Positions 10,162 to 22,807 of a stretch of 64,000 nucleotides of DNA are shown in pieces (the stretch's first letter is position 1; every line of letters starts with the position of its first letter). Origin of the DNA: Labyrinthula sp. Ha. Lineage: Eukaryota; Sar; Bigyra; Labyrinthulida; Labyrinthulaceae. The stretch is taken from contig JAALGZ010000008.1 of the NCBI GenBank assembly GCA_015227615.1, positions 434,001-498,000 on the forward strand. The letters are read 5' to 3'. The position numbers and the translations under genes were made by a program. The notes under the pieces were generated by a model. That model made no database searches. It was not told the origin of the DNA and was given only the letters and a program-made list of their open reading frames with translations.

Positions 10162-11019
10162 GGGAAGAGATGGAACACCTAGTTCATCTCTCCTTGGACT
10201 GTAACTGTTATTTAGAGGAGAAAAAACTCTATCTCTGAGAATACAGAAGGTGAAATAGTCGGAGTTGCTCCAAATGATTACGCTGAATCAAACGCAGTTT
10301 CACTGTTTATATCTTGTTTTGTTGTTATCGTATTTGGTTTCATACTATTAATATCTTCTTAACTTGGCTATCTTTAATTCGGTTAAACTATTATTCTGTC
10401 CAGATCGAACATACTCTTGACTAATATTTTGTCCGTTTTTGTAAAGCCTAGGTTTTAGAATTTAGATCATTGATTGTCTTTTGTGAACTAAAGGTAAAGT
10501 ATTTCGAGATTGATCCGAGAACAGTTCAGTACATAGTATTGAAAACAATTATACTTGATATATTGATATCTTCTAACTTAACACTATATCTAAGACAAAA
10601 TTTATAAGGCTTAGTTAAGTACTAATTAGTTAACATTGAATGATTCGGTGCTGCGTCTCGATTTACATTCGTTATTGAAACATCTTTCCAGTCGCTATAT
10701 TACTCATTCCTACCACATTGAAACTTTCGATATAATACAATAAACCACTTTCAACATACTATTATCATTCCAATAGATAATATCGAAATTCTTCACAATA
10801 AGTCAATAGGGAAAAGTACAAAAGAGTATTTAGTTCCAATAATTAAGTATTGATACAGGTAAGAATTAGTTAGGAAGAATGCACGTATAAAGATATTACT
10901 TGATAAAGAAGAATGCGAGAAAAACTCTTCAATCCCAGCATCGTCAGAAATAGTTTCTCTGGCGGAGATAAGTCTACACCGGACGCAGAAGAAAACCACC
11001 AACTCAAATATAAATTAAA
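10162..11019. other. Divergent promoter region between LRR-like copies 2 and 3
   Basis: This 858-bp gap separates two divergently transcribed paralogues, so it must contain both promoters if they are separate units. I see AT-rich sequence, no tandem repeat and no convincing reading frame. I cannot define particular regulatory sites. Confidence 0.5.
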
Positions 11020-12333
11020 ATGAGAAAACCTAAAAGAAATATAGAATATGTCAACCAGTCTACTCTATTTGGAGTAGCTCCATCTCCTCCACTTATGACA
11101 CCGAGTGAACCTTCTCCAAGTGAATCTGTTTTTGCTCCAATGGAATATTATTATCAAAATGCTAGAAGTGAAAACGAATTACCTGTTCTTCCTGTACCAA
11201 AGGCGAACGAAAACCTTTTAGAACAAGTAGAGCTAAGACCGCTTCTTCAAATTAGTTTTAAGAAAACTGCTATTGCGTTGGGTATCCTTCTTTTACTAAT
11301 GCTAAACTTTTTTGGGTTTGTTATGTACTCATCTCCTCAACAAGAAGTTGGAGCTAATCCTCCAGTTGATGGGAATACAACTCTCTGTACTCCTGAAGAT
11401 AGATTACGTTCAAGCAAGTTATTGAGTGAAAACTATGAGGAATTGAGTTCAGGAACTATACAATTTTCTGATTTGGTATTACCTTGTTTAGCGTTGGAAC
11501 CAATTCAAGACATAATTTTAAATATTCCATCAGCAAATTTAATCTTTCGTAATGTGGAGATTGAAATTATTGAAGAAAACGCTTTTGGTATAGATAATAG
11601 TATTACTGAAAGAATAGAGTTTGAGAATTCAAAGATTGGTATGTTTTATAACCAAGTAGTTCAAGTTGAAAAAGTTGAGTTTAGAAATACAGAGGTAGAA
11701 AAATATCCTGGTGTTTTTCCAGTATCAAATCTATATTTTTTTGGATTAATAAATGTTAACTTTTCAGCAGATGTAGTGAGCTTTATAACAAGTTCTCCTA
11801 AAGAAACATTATATTTTTGGGATGTATTTGATGATGAAAAAATTATCCAATTTGATAAGATGCTTCAAATGGGAAATAAAGCTATTGAATTAACACTCTC
11901 TGATGGAACACTTGTTATAGCAGATAACTTATTTAAAATGTTTCCAAGAAATTTTTTTAGTACAGAGAGATTTAAATTCTCCGAAAGTGATACTAGTATA
12001 CAACTTCATCAAAACCATCAGCTAATTATGTTAGATGATGATCTATTTTATGATATCCAAAGTTCAAATGTTTACTTGACTATTAATTACTGTGACTTAT
12101 TAGAGAATCTACCAAGTAGTATAATAAAGCTTGATCTATACTATCTTGATATTGGGAGAACAAATATAAGTACCTTTGAGGGGATAGATTTTTCAAACTT
12201 TAATAATTTAGAAGGGATTTACCTTTTAAATACACCCATTCGACCACCTTGTGCAGAGCTTGATAATTTTAGACTAGATTATAATATTAATGAAGAAGTA
12301 GATATTAATAGCTGTATTGAGGAAGAAGTGTGA
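11020..12333 (+). CDS. LRR-like type II membrane protein, copy 3
   Basis: 437-residue paralogue with the longest cytoplasmic part. About 82 residues, including a Pro/Ser-rich stretch (PSPPLMTPSEPSPSES), precede the membrane helix at about 83-104. The ectodomain follows the family order: Cys in TTLCTPEDRL, VLPCLALE, NVEIEIIEENAF, KYPGVFPVSNLYF, ITSSPKETL, DDEKIIQF, and the cap TPIRPPCAELDNFRLDY with a closing Cys and an acidic tail. The Pro/Ser-rich tail could be a phosphorylation or SH3/WW-type docking region, which is inference. The tail differs strongly among the three copies while the ectodomain is kept, suggesting shared extracellular architecture but different intracellular links. Confidence 0.85.
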   Translation: MRKPKRNIEYVNQSTLFGVAPSPPLMTPSEPSPSESVFAPMEYYYQNARSENELPVLPVPKANENLLEQVELRPLLQISFKKTAIALGILLLLMLNFFGFVMYSSPQQEVGANPPVDGNTTLCTPEDRLRSSKLLSENYEELSSGTIQFSDLVLPCLALEPIQDIILNIPSANLIFRNVEIEIIEENAFGIDNSITERIEFENSKIGMFYNQVVQVEKVEFRNTEVEKYPGVFPVSNLYFFGLINVNFSADVVSFITSSPKETLYFWDVFDDEKIIQFDKMLQMGNKAIELTLSDGTLVIADNLFKMFPRNFFSTERFKFSESDTSIQLHQNHQLIMLDDDLFYDIQSSNVYLTINYCDLLENLPSSIIKLDLYYLDIGRTNISTFEGIDFSNFNNLEGIYLLNTPIRPPCAELDNFRLDYNINEEVDINSCIEEEV

Positions 12334-15300
12334 ACCGGATTTAGGCTATATTAACTGTTACTAAAATATGTTCTCTGTGGTTTGATCTAAATTCTTCTTT
12401 TTAATTCTATTCTACCAAAGCTTGCGACAAATTTCTATAAGAAAACATCCCTTGGCAATTTTTCACCACAGGGCTAAAAATAAAGTTGAGCAAGTTTCTC
12501 TTAGTTTGGTATCGATGGACTTTTTTTATGAAATCCCTTTGAATATACTTTTTTCATGAAATCCCGTTGAATATACTTTTTTTTGTTTGCCAAAATGTCT
12601 TACGAGGATAATTTACAGGTGTAGAGTAAGTAAAAAGTTCTATGATTGCTTCATATAGTACTCCTTTGTATCTTTTTTTTCAAATTTCAACACCAAGCTC
12701 AAGTTTTTTCAATATTGTAAGGGATAATCCCTTATATGATTCTTATGTAGACCAGATTCTTCATTTGAACCAATAATGGGGTTACATCGTAAGAACAATT
12801 TTTTCCCAAACAATCCAAGTACCATAAATAGTCATTCGTAATGGTCAGGTAAGACTAATAAGGCTCATTGCAAGATTGCTCTATTCGGTACTATTTTGCT
12901 TTTAATTCTCTTCAACAGAAAAAATATTTTAAAGAAATTTTCCCTTGGTCTTTATCTGCTCGTGTCTAGCTGATGAAGACTAGAGTACTCATTTTGTGTC
13001 AAGTTCCCTGTGAGATACCTAGAAAATTGGGCTAATTACCATATTATAATAAATTCTACTATATTGTGAAGTTCTACATTTGCTTAATTGTCTTTATATT
13101 CGCTAATTGTATTGAACAAGCCGTCTTAGCTCGTTTCAGTGTACCTAAAGCTGTTTAACTCATGCCTTCTTAGCATATTAACTTAATGTAATCATTAATT
13201 TTCCCTACTTTAACTGCTTAAACGTTCTAAATCCCTTCCGAATACTATTACAATGACTTCTATGCGCTCCTAAATCAAGCCCCAAGCGGTAATTTGATTT
13301 TAGCTAGAAGAAACTCAAGTTTTCAAGTTTACTTCAAAAGTGTTACATTAGATTACGTATTATTCCTTAAAGCTATCCCTCAGTACATTTCTAGGTACTA
13401 TAATTATTAAACTAACTATTTTGATAGTGTGTATTTTGTGCCATGCATTGAAGCAGTACTCAAGTCAACTGTCATACAGGTTTTAGCAAAAAATGTATAA
13501 CATTATTAGATTAATTTCATAAGTCAAATAACTCGAGGACTGTCTGTTCGAAGTAAGAGTGACTTATATTTTTCTTTCGCTGACTTGGTATAGTTTTATT
13601 CAATAAAATAAATTTTCATTAAGACATATCAGGTTAAAATGTAACTCTTTATTCTGTATTAAAGAAAAAAGAATAAATTAAAATATCTTTTAATGTTCGT
13701 AGCCCTTTATATATAGTCAGCATTTAAACAATTTTGCTAAGAGCTAAAAATGAGAACATGTACCCAAGAAACGGAAAACCACAGAATTTGTTAAGGTGTT
13801 TTTTTCTTTTGACAGATCCAACTAAAATTTAATTATTTCTTGGGACATATCTGAAAGTTTATTGTTGGAACCTTTTCTAGAGAGAAAGAACATAATTTCA
13901 TGACATTTTTCATAAATACTGGTACTAGGTACTATGTTATTACTACCATTAGGATATAAATATCGGGTAGGATTGTGAGCTTAGTAGCCTAATGTTATTA
14001 TTAGTGCATTCATTTCCTTTATTCTATGAGCATGTAGCTCAATTATTCTGTTATAAACTCAAAAAAAGAATGATATATAAAGTACTTAATGAATAGAAGA
14101 TTTTGAATAGAAATCGAAAAAAAACAACATGATATCTCTCGATTCTTAAAGGTTTATAAATAATCAGTAATTTAAACAGTTTACTATCATTTGGAATAAT
14201 CCTTCGTTGCAATATTCTTGAAAAAGTTCAATAAATTCAATTTTAGGACTCTTACATGCAGAAAATTATATATAAAATTACAATGATACAACCATTAAAT
14301 AGTGAAATACTTTAGGCCATCCAAACGATATTAAGCGTCCATACCTAGGATTCCAAATTGAGTTTTCTTTTAAGTAACGACTGTTAGATATAAAGGGTTA
14401 ACGGTTAAGTAATTTTTTTTATAGCAGTTTAAATCATAATAGGAACTTCTCAAATGTACCAACAGCTTCGATATCCCGGTTCCCGGAAACTGTTCCTATG
14501 CCCAGTTATGACACAACTGCCTCTGCATGAGGCGGAGAGAGAAATAGTCCGTAAAAGTTAATGCGTAATTGCTTGAAAACTGATAAATATAAGAAATAAA
14601 CACCTGCCGCGGATAAATATATTATATAAATGTTTATGACTTTACTGTGGTATTTTGGTTACCGAGACTTGCATGGTAGGTTGTTAATGTTAGATGAACG
14701 ATTTCTTACCATTTAGGTAGAAACTAATTTGAAAAGTCTTATTCAAGAACAATGAGGAGCGGGTAATTTTTCACACTGGTATATGATACACCTCTCTTCG
14801 ATTGGGTAGAGTCATGCAAATAGCCACATAACCCGGATTTGTATGCTGAGAAGACACAATAGAAGCGACACACCCCGAATAATACGAATCCCGACCGAAT
14901 GGATCAGTCTACTTTTGCGAAACAGAAAATTTACATTAACATTTCTTGAACAAAATAAATTCGAGCAAGATAGTAACTACAGCCAAAAGAACTTCAAGGT
15001 TTGTTGTGAACTGTTGGAACTGGAGAAAATGAATTTATAATCGATTCAAAGTATCCTTAAACCCTAAATAGGGTAAACGGTCAAGCCATAATATTAATAA
15101 GTCTTAAGATTAGGTATAAGTTTATCAATAAAGGTACATTGGATATTAAAATTAGTGTAATACATTAGTTTCTCAGTATCTTTTCCTTGTTAACTGCAAA
15201 TAAATTGCTGGAAACGTAGTATAAAGTGAGAAAATTTTAAATGAATTATAAAGGATTTTATTATATATGGGTTAGAAATCAATTAAGCTCTACTACAAGT

Positions 15301-18300
15301 AGATATCTCACCACCTAAAATAAAGTTTCTATTTCAGGAAAGATTCTCCCGAGTTTTCTAAAGAAAGAAAGCAAAAATGTCCTGAGAGACTGAAGATATG
15401 ATAATAAACGTTCATAAGTTAGAAGTGCGAAAAATTTAATTCGGGGTGAAGTTAGCTGTCTTAACAGAGTATGTGTATTTTAATCTTTTTTGATGATACT
15501 GCTGCTGCAAAACTCGTAATTGAGATGTTAGTTTCTTAAGTATCACTACTAACAAAATAAGAAAACGTGTGTACCAATAGTATCCAAATTGATATTAACC
15601 AGGAACTTAAACAAGATGAATTCTTAGATTTTCCCTTTCCAGGATTAATTTTTCTTAACAGCTGGCCGTTTGTTTGCTTTTATGAGATCTAAAAACAAGT
15701 TTGAGGTTTTTCGTGGGCTAAGATATTCGGTGTCCAAGGAGGAACAGTGATGATGATCAATGGAAGTGCAGTTACAGTTGTGGTAGCTAGGCAAGTAAAA
15801 GTTATACACCTATTATTATCCGGTAATTATTGACGAATATTGTCGTCTGCCACGGTTTTATTAATTTAATTTTCTGATTTACAGCTAAAGTAGTCTTTTA
15901 ATTAGCCTTCAGCGAAACCGTTAGAGGCACTCTACAGTTGATTTACTTCTGAAGAATAAGTTGACTCTCTCTCTCTATATATATATAGTGCAAGCTCAAT
16001 TCTTATTCCCGACATAATTAGAAAACAAGATAATTGTTGCGGGGTAAGTACCCGTAAGATATGGGCTATATCATCCATTCAATCAGCATGTTGTGTCACC
16101 CCGCCTTTTGATCGAAAAACATGAGCTTTTAAAGTGAACTTTGAGGAGCATTCTCCTCTCTTTAACTAATGTCTTCTAGAATCTATAATCAAGACTAAAA
16201 ATATGCACTGTTTACTGAATATGCCTAGTTCAAAAGCTTCTTTTTTGTTTTACTGCAATGTTTCATATGCTTGAATTTATAGGAACTAACATCGTATTTT
16301 CTAGGCCCTCGCCTATACCCTTACAAGTAAATAATAATTTTCCTCCTTAATTTTGTTTAATTATAATTCTTCTTAAAATATTAAAATTTCTTAATAATTA
16401 AATAATAGTTTTTTCTACTTGTAAACTAAAACAATTGTTTTGATGCTAAATAATGAAATAATCAGAGTTACGGCAGTAGATATGTTATAAATGAATTTCA
16501 TCTTAATGTCACCATCGTTTGTATATATATAAGGCAACAATATATATTTCTGTTTCCAAGTGGTTTATGTAAAATTCAAAAGCAAGTTCTAGTAGATTAC
16601 AATAAATATCGAGAACTCTTAATATCTAACATTATTTTAAAATGCAAAGTATAACTCGGCTTTATCATGAATTTTTTAATCTAATTTCTGACTTGTAAGA
16701 AGTTGTCAAAGGAAAAATTCTGCAATCTATTATTGGAGTCAAAAAATTAGTATTTATCAAAGTCAAGAAATATAATAACTAGCCCAGAACATGTTGCTTT
16801 TTCAAGAATTTACTTATCTCAACTTTACACCGTGTAGCAATATTTTTATTGGTGACCAAACTTGAATCTTATACTCCTGAAGATTGATCATTATAAATAC
16901 ATTATTCTACAATCCCCTTATATAATGTAATGCTTTCTGTGCTTTCTGTGATTCATCTTTTTGATTTCTTGACAGAAAAAAAGAAAACTGGATAACAAAA
17001 CCTATTGAACATTAGGGCCAAGGAAAATTACCAAGAATATCTAAATTCATAAAAATATTTATGTATTACATGTGATCGTAGCACTTTCTCATATTTGAGA
17101 TATGATTCTTGTGGTAGTATCAGATAATGCTTTGTATCTTCGTCTATCACTTCGATAGGTACGTATATCTTTTCAACTATTAAATTTTATTTCATTAATG
17201 CTCAGGCTTTTTAAAAGGAATATTTTCTTCCTTTCATAGTTGTTAATTATACAAGAAGCGTTCGACACAATTTGACTCTTAAAATACTTAAGAAATACCT
17301 GGTTCTATTTTTTTTTATTTTTTGGTACTAGTATATTCTATGTAATATCTTGGTCAACTTAATAAAATATTTCATAGATTCTTGGTTTCCATATACGGGT
17401 AAAGTTTTATTAATCTGATGCAATATCATCCATCATAGCTAAATTTGCTACTCAGACATATTTTATTAAAACACCCATTTCTTTCATGAGGAGCCATTAC
17501 ACTTGTCTCTTCATTGTCATTGAGGTTATATTTTCTTTTCAATGTATCCCATTTTATTGTAAGCCTGAAGTCTCCATTTGCAAGGAAACAATATCATGTT
17601 GCACCTGGGTTGATACACAGCTTTTTCTAAAGCCATTGCATCATATATAATTTATTACATTTTTCTTAGTTTCAAAATCAATTGATACTCTGACGTGTTG
17701 TGTTGCTGACAATTTTTTTTGCAACAATATCAGAATATCTGGTAAGCTAAAGACGCCATCAGTAATAAAGGGATCTGTCTCTGTGATCGTACATTGTCGC
17801 ATCCCTTAAGCCTTAACTCGAGGCTTTTTCACTTAACTCACCCTGCTTCCCAATATTCTCTTGTGGAGAGGAATTTTTATGAATGCATAATATGTTTGCT
17901 TTTTGCTTGTTCTCTCGGTCAATATTCTGCAAATTTAGTAGACCATTAGCTGGTTATAGACTACTTAATACATATTTCAACTCATCAAAGCAAGAAGTAT
18001 AGCTTTGAAATATATTTCAAACATTATTGCTTTTATTCTTTTCCCTCTGCATCATGTTTTTACAGATTCCATGACTATGGGTGTGATTTGATTTATTGCT
18101 AATTTATCATCATGAAACTTAGTAATATATTTCTTATTGATTAATTCTGATAATTCCCAAACCATTTTGATTGATTATTAATAATCAATTGATATTCAAT
18201 ACAAAGCTGCATTATAAAGCTCTGAGCCAATTAGCAAGAAAAACACTTTTCATTCTCACAACATACATAAAGATTTAATAAATTAATTAAATGGCCGAAC

Positions 18301-19541
18301 AACATTATATTGCGAGACTACTCCCCTGTCATTTGGTCAGTTTTTAAAGGTTTTCACACTGTCCAAAAACTTGATAGGAGATCTTTAGCAATTTAAAGAA
18401 GGGTCGCATAGTACATCTTTAATCTGATATTCAAATGAAACTGAGAATGACATCATAATCATTTATTAAAAGTAAAAAATAAATTTTCCTTTGTGATAAC
18501 AAGAATCAAATTTATCATTAAACAATTGTTGATAATTTTTGTCAAAATCGACTCCTATCCATGGCTGTGTTAATGGTCACAAGAGGGTAACTAATTAACG
18601 ATATCAATTCTGTAGTCAGAATCAAATTTCTGATATTTTCACCTTAATCTGTACTTAAGGTGCTTAATAATATATACTCTGGTAATGTTATTTGTAGAAA
18701 ATACATTGAACAAGAGTAAACTATACTCAATAGCAACTTCTTTACTTACAAAAATGAATCTGCATTATTTTTTGTTTCTTATGACATTATTTTCAGTCTT
18801 CATATTATTCCATGGGATAATGCTTCTTATACTGTTTGTTGATGAATCATACTTGGTGTTTTCATTAATCCAACATCAAATTGATTACACTTGTCTATCT
18901 AATATAAACTAAAAAGTTATATAAGATGAGAAAGATAAAAAAAAACACCCAGGTATATTCTTATTTCCGTTATTATGAGAGCAAAGATTGACTTAGTTTC
19001 TGCTGTGTGAAGAAATCCTTTGTACGTGCACAAAAAGCTAGTTGCCCAGATGTGTATCAATAAGAAAGATTTATTAGCTCAACTCTATACTTGCTAGTAT
19101 TTTCAAGAAATATTGTAATGAAAAAAACGTATGTATGTTCTCATGTATTACGATAATATCTTGAAACAAAATATCACCTTCTTTTCCAATAGACTGATTC
19201 TTAATACCTTGAAGGACAAGTAGTAGTAGTTTTCTACTCTCTTCAATGCAAAGTGAAGAAACTTAAACTCCATCATGAATAGAAATTGAACCAATATAAC
19301 GCCACTAATATAGATAGTTATCTTCTAAATGTATTATCTATGATAAAGTAAAGAATATGTTAAATATAGTGAAAAATATACAATGGCAGAAAAAACTGCG
19401 GCAACAATATAGATTTGCCCATTCTATTCTTATTATATATAGATAAGCTTGCTATATATTTAGTCATATTATAATAATTAACCCAGAATGATTAAACATA
19501 ATTTAAATAAGATAAAACGAACAGTTGTCAAGAGATAATAG
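12334..19541. other. 7.2-kb gene desert
   Basis: No reading frame with coding character is visible on either strand. It contains scattered homopolymer runs, a CT/AT microsatellite near 15,969-15,990, and one copy (about 16,463-16,535) of a dispersed sequence that recurs near 27,125. A patch near 14,460-14,620 is less AT-rich than its surroundings and contains a small CCTC/GAGG hairpin, with no assignable function. Confidence 0.6.
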
Positions 19542-20267
19542 CTATACTGGTAATGTTGTATTCTTTCTGGCATCCTGAATAATGTGCTTGACTTCTTCAG
19601 ATATCGGTAGCAGAAATGCACGATCTCGTAAGAAAAATATATTTTTCTTAAAAGGATTTTTTAGAAATATTGTATATTCTATTTCTGACATTTCAATAAA
19701 AAATATTTCTTCAGGTCTTGTTTCAAAAGTATAATAATCATCGAAAGAACACAAATGTAATTTAACAAAACACCATATCAAAGGACTATACTTCACATCA
19801 CAGGTGTAAGAACCCTCAAACTTTTTCAAATATATAAATACACCTTTTCTTGTTACTAAAATATTTTCGCGAAGGTATTGCGGAATCTCTTTACCATATT
19901 CTTGGTCATAGAATGTACTAAAATACAAGTATTCAACAAAATAATTATAAGGCAAACAAATAAATATGTGAATTAAAGAAACCATAAATTCTATTATAAA
20001 ATTTTCTATGATCTTTGGAATTATAAGTAGTTTAGGGTATTTGAAGCCGCTGTCAGTGCAAGACTCCATATAAGTTTCAGGATGCGGTGTATTCCCATAG
20101 ACATAGGTTCGTTTAAAGTCACTCATTCTTCTGAAATTTGAAACATCAAATGCTAGAACATCATTTGGTGAAAATTGAATATCATTTTCCTCTGTATATT
20201 TGATATATTTCTGCAACAGTTCTTCTCGAAGCATTTCTTCGCCATCAAGTTTCATTAAATGAGCCAT
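19542..20267 (-). CDS. Membrane protein of unknown family, paralogue A
   Basis: 241 residues from the start chosen here. An in-frame ATG 44 codons upstream (20,399) exists, but the start at 20,267 (MAHLMKLDGEEMLREELLQK) aligns exactly with the start of paralogue B (MSHIFKFDSEEKLRDETLQK), so I prefer it. A charged N-terminal domain with KYIKYTEENDIQFS and a DV-FRR block is followed by a hydrophobic helix (FIIEFMVSLIHIFICLPYNYF). A C-terminal soluble domain follows, with GVFIYLKKFEG, a YSPLIW block, and EEVKHIIQDARKN near the end. No enzyme motif is recognised. The pair lies in tandem on the same strand with a decayed LRR-like gene between them on the other strand. Confidence 0.72.
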   Translation of the reverse strand: MAHLMKLDGEEMLREELLQKYIKYTEENDIQFSPNDVLAFDVSNFRRMSDFKRTYVYGNTPHPETYMESCTDSGFKYPKLLIIPKIIENFIIEFMVSLIHIFICLPYNYFVEYLYFSTFYDQEYGKEIPQYLRENILVTRKGVFIYLKKFEGSYTCDVKYSPLIWCFVKLHLCSFDDYYTFETRPEEIFFIEMSEIEYTIFLKNPFKKNIFFLRDRAFLLPISEEVKHIIQDARKNTTLPV

Positions 20268-20739
20268 TTTAGAATTAGTAGTAATGCACCAGTGTGTTTT
20301 ATGTGACCATACGCCACAAAAGTAAAACAAAACTTGTAACATAATTGTTGTTGTAAAAAATAAACAGTGGATACATAACACAAACATGTTCAACTCCATT
20401 TTTTTTATTATTTCTTCTGCTCTTACTATTTAAAATCAACGTAAAAAGCGAAAAAGATCTCCTATGAATAAGTGAAGAAAGTTAATTCGGTTTAAGACAT
20501 TCCCTGGGCTCCAAATCAAAGAGGTTTTGTAAAGTAACATTCCCAAAAAAAATATAAATAAAGCTAGAGAAAGAGTTAGATAGATTATATTTTTTCTTTG
20601 GCCTTAATTTTTTTCCATTTTTGAAGTTGCTAGAAGCGAGTTCTTTGCGCCTGGACATTTGGTTTCGGAGCAAAGCATGTGTCAAATAGACAACAAGTGA
20701 CCCAGTTTGAAAAAAATATATATATTCACCGCAGAAATT

Positions 20740-21250
20740 ATCCTTGTTTGAGATTCCCTTTTTTGATTGCTCATTCTGTGCTTTTTTCTTTTGGAGACCT
20801 ATTGATCAGATCGACATTTTCCACAATTAGGTACTCCAAAGTAAAAAATGTTTGTCCTGAAGATGTTAAGCTGAATAAAAAAAAATGAGCTTTTTAAAAT
20901 AAGTGTGATTTTTCTTATATTGGGTTTCCCTATATGGCTAAAAAGTAGATTAGGGACATTTACTAAAAAGAGTCAGTGGGTTCTATTAGTTTTGAGAACG
21001 CTTCAATAGATTTTGCTGAGAAAAACTTGTTTGAAGACACAAACCTGATAGCCACTGACCTAAAGTTCACTTTGTTTAAAGTTGAACTTCTCAAAGATGA
21101 AGTTACTGTTGTGGATGAGTTAGTTTTTTCTTGTGGCCAAGTTACTCGATTTTCAAGCAGGTTTTTGGAATTTAAGTAAGAATTAGTATACTTGTTCATT
21201 TCATTCCTTTTGAGGATCGAATTAGTTTTATAATGATCTCCTCGGAGTTT
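20740..21250 (+). pseudogene. Decayed fourth copy of the LRR-like membrane protein gene
   Basis: Reading the plus strand in one frame from 20,853 gives CPEDVKL, then ISFENASIDFAEKNLF and, further on, VTRF before a stop at 21,177. This frame aligns without gaps for 30 residues to the LPC-to-FRN stretch of LRR-like copy 3, apart from several in-frame stops (for example near 20,886, 20,895 and 20,964). After 21,176 a shifted frame reads SILVHFIPFEDRISFIMISS, matching the LVNFIPSIEFINFITSS block of copy 1. A hydrophobic stretch just before the Cys (about 20,750-20,810) sits where the membrane helix should be. About eight codons are missing after CPEDVKL. The C-terminal half is not found. This is a host-gene pseudogene with at least four stops and one frameshift. 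Confidence 0.75.
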
Positions 21251-22063
21251 CACTTGTTTGAACAATTAATTTCATAATGCAAAACTTACTAATTTTGCTT
21301 ACTTACTGAAAAAGAATAAGAAAACTGTTAGATTTCATGAAACAGCTTTTTTTATGTGATTAGTATTCTTCCAGTATCATAGCAATACTGAATAACTTTC
21401 TAAGCAATAAAATTTTGTGTATCTTGTTTCAAGTAATCAGTTTGCTCTTTGAAAGTTTAAACTTTTTTCTTAGATGATAATTTGTTCAATCCTTTCACAA
21501 TTACATTAGTTTATGTATTACCTGTTCACGGTCATAAGTTAATTAGACGATCATAAAGTTTCATGAAACTGAAGTTATAAATTCTTGATAAATCTTTTTT
21601 AAATATTTCATATCATAATTGAATAGATTTTTCTTATTCAGAAACTAAGAAAATTGCTATTGTACATTTTATCGAAACTAGACTAGATTTGAGGATATTG
21701 AATATTCTAAACTAAAGTATTATATATGAATAAAAAACTAAAGATTTGAAATTTGTTCACAAGAAAAATAAAGGTAAAATCTTATTTACACGGGGTAAAT
21801 GTAACCTTATAGAGATTTCATTGAACTTCTGGATGTCTGTATAGCCTTAACTAATGCCCAAACTTATTAACCTAAGTCAACTTAAGATGACATAAATTAC
21901 TTGAAAAATAGTTTTACCAACAGAATATAATTACCTGAAAGGTAATGACTTAAAAAACACCTGGTCTAAGTGAATAATGCATTTGTTTGTAGGATAAAGT
22001 TTCCGACTGTTTCTCTTAAAACTCATTAATGTATTTATACTCTAAAGGAAATCTAATTTCAAC
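21251..22063. other. Intergenic, nothing recognised
   Basis: AT-rich sequence between the LRR-like pseudogene and the stop of paralogue B. No coding frame, repeat array or RNA gene is visible. Confidence 0.5.
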
Positions 22064-22807
22064 TTATACTGCCAAACCCATATCCGACTCCATTGGAAAA
22101 CGTTCTCTTGTTTCTTCAATTATATGCATTAAGTCTCTAGTTATTGGAAATTGATTATTGTTGTTATCCATTATCTGCAATATATGTTTTTTTAAAGTTC
22201 TACGTTTTTTCTCAGCATAATTAAAATCAGCTAAATTAATAAATACAACCTTTTCAGGCAAATCAAGAAAGTATTGGTTGTTTTCCTTGCTGACAAGATT
22301 AAACCAGATTAGTAGATTGATTAATGGACTGTATATCAAGTCATATGAAAACCGAACCTTAAGCTCTTTAAAATAAATAAATAATCCTTTTTTTGTATCT
22401 ATAATATTCTGTCTAAAATAATGAAAAACAGCGTCTTCTTCTTCAAATTGATAGAATGAAAAGGCGTACAGGTAGTGACAATACCAAGCGTACGGAGAGC
22501 AAAAAAGTAGAACTAGAATAAAGAAAAGAGAATGAAGAAAAATATCCATTAATAGTGCTAATGTAACATCAGTAAATGCACGGAGAACTTCATAACTTGT
22601 TGAACAAGTAACAGAGTGTAACAGGTGGTGTGTAAACAGAGGAAGGAGTCGTCTCGCATCATTAATTCTAGACAGTTTAGCAACATCAAAAGTAATTATG
22701 TCATCCATGGAGAATCTAATATTATGTTCCTCTGTATATTTAATGAATTTCTGCAAAGTTTCATCTCTTAGTTTTTCTTCACTATCAAATTTGAAAATAT
22801 GAGACAT
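22064..22807 (-). CDS. Membrane protein of unknown family, paralogue B
   Basis: 247 residues; partner of paralogue A about 1.8 kb away on the same strand. Shared blocks in order: SHIFKFDSEEKLRDETLQKF, KYTEEHNIRFSMDDIITFDV, a long hydrophobic stretch (about 85-115) able to form one or two membrane helices, YLYAFSFYQ, FRQNIIDTKKGLFIYFKELK, DLIYSPLINLL, an FINLADFNY block, and a C-terminal RDLMHIIEETRERFP helix. The two proteins differ at most positions but keep block order, so the duplication is not recent. No known domain is recognised. The ATG at 22,807 is the only sensible start, which in turn supports the shorter start for paralogue A. Confidence 0.75.
   Translation of the reverse strand: MSHIFKFDSEEKLRDETLQKFIKYTEEHNIRFSMDDIITFDVAKLSRINDARRLLPLFTHHLLHSVTCSTSYEVLRAFTDVTLALLMDIFLHSLFFILVLLFCSPYAWYCHYLYAFSFYQFEEEDAVFHYFRQNIIDTKKGLFIYFKELKVRFSYDLIYSPLINLLIWFNLVSKENNQYFLDLPEKVVFINLADFNYAEKKRRTLKKHILQIMDNNNNQFPITRDLMHIIEETRERFPMESDMGLAV

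Noticed and set aside
18685-18912. 75-codon hydrophobic plus-strand ORF
   Set aside because: Hydrophobic content follows from T-rich DNA. There is no homologue-like pattern and no upstream or downstream support.
20268-20399. 44-residue hydrophobic N-terminal extension of membrane paralogue A
   Set aside because: Paralogue B starts at the position equivalent to the internal ATG. The extension has no counterpart and flank-like composition.
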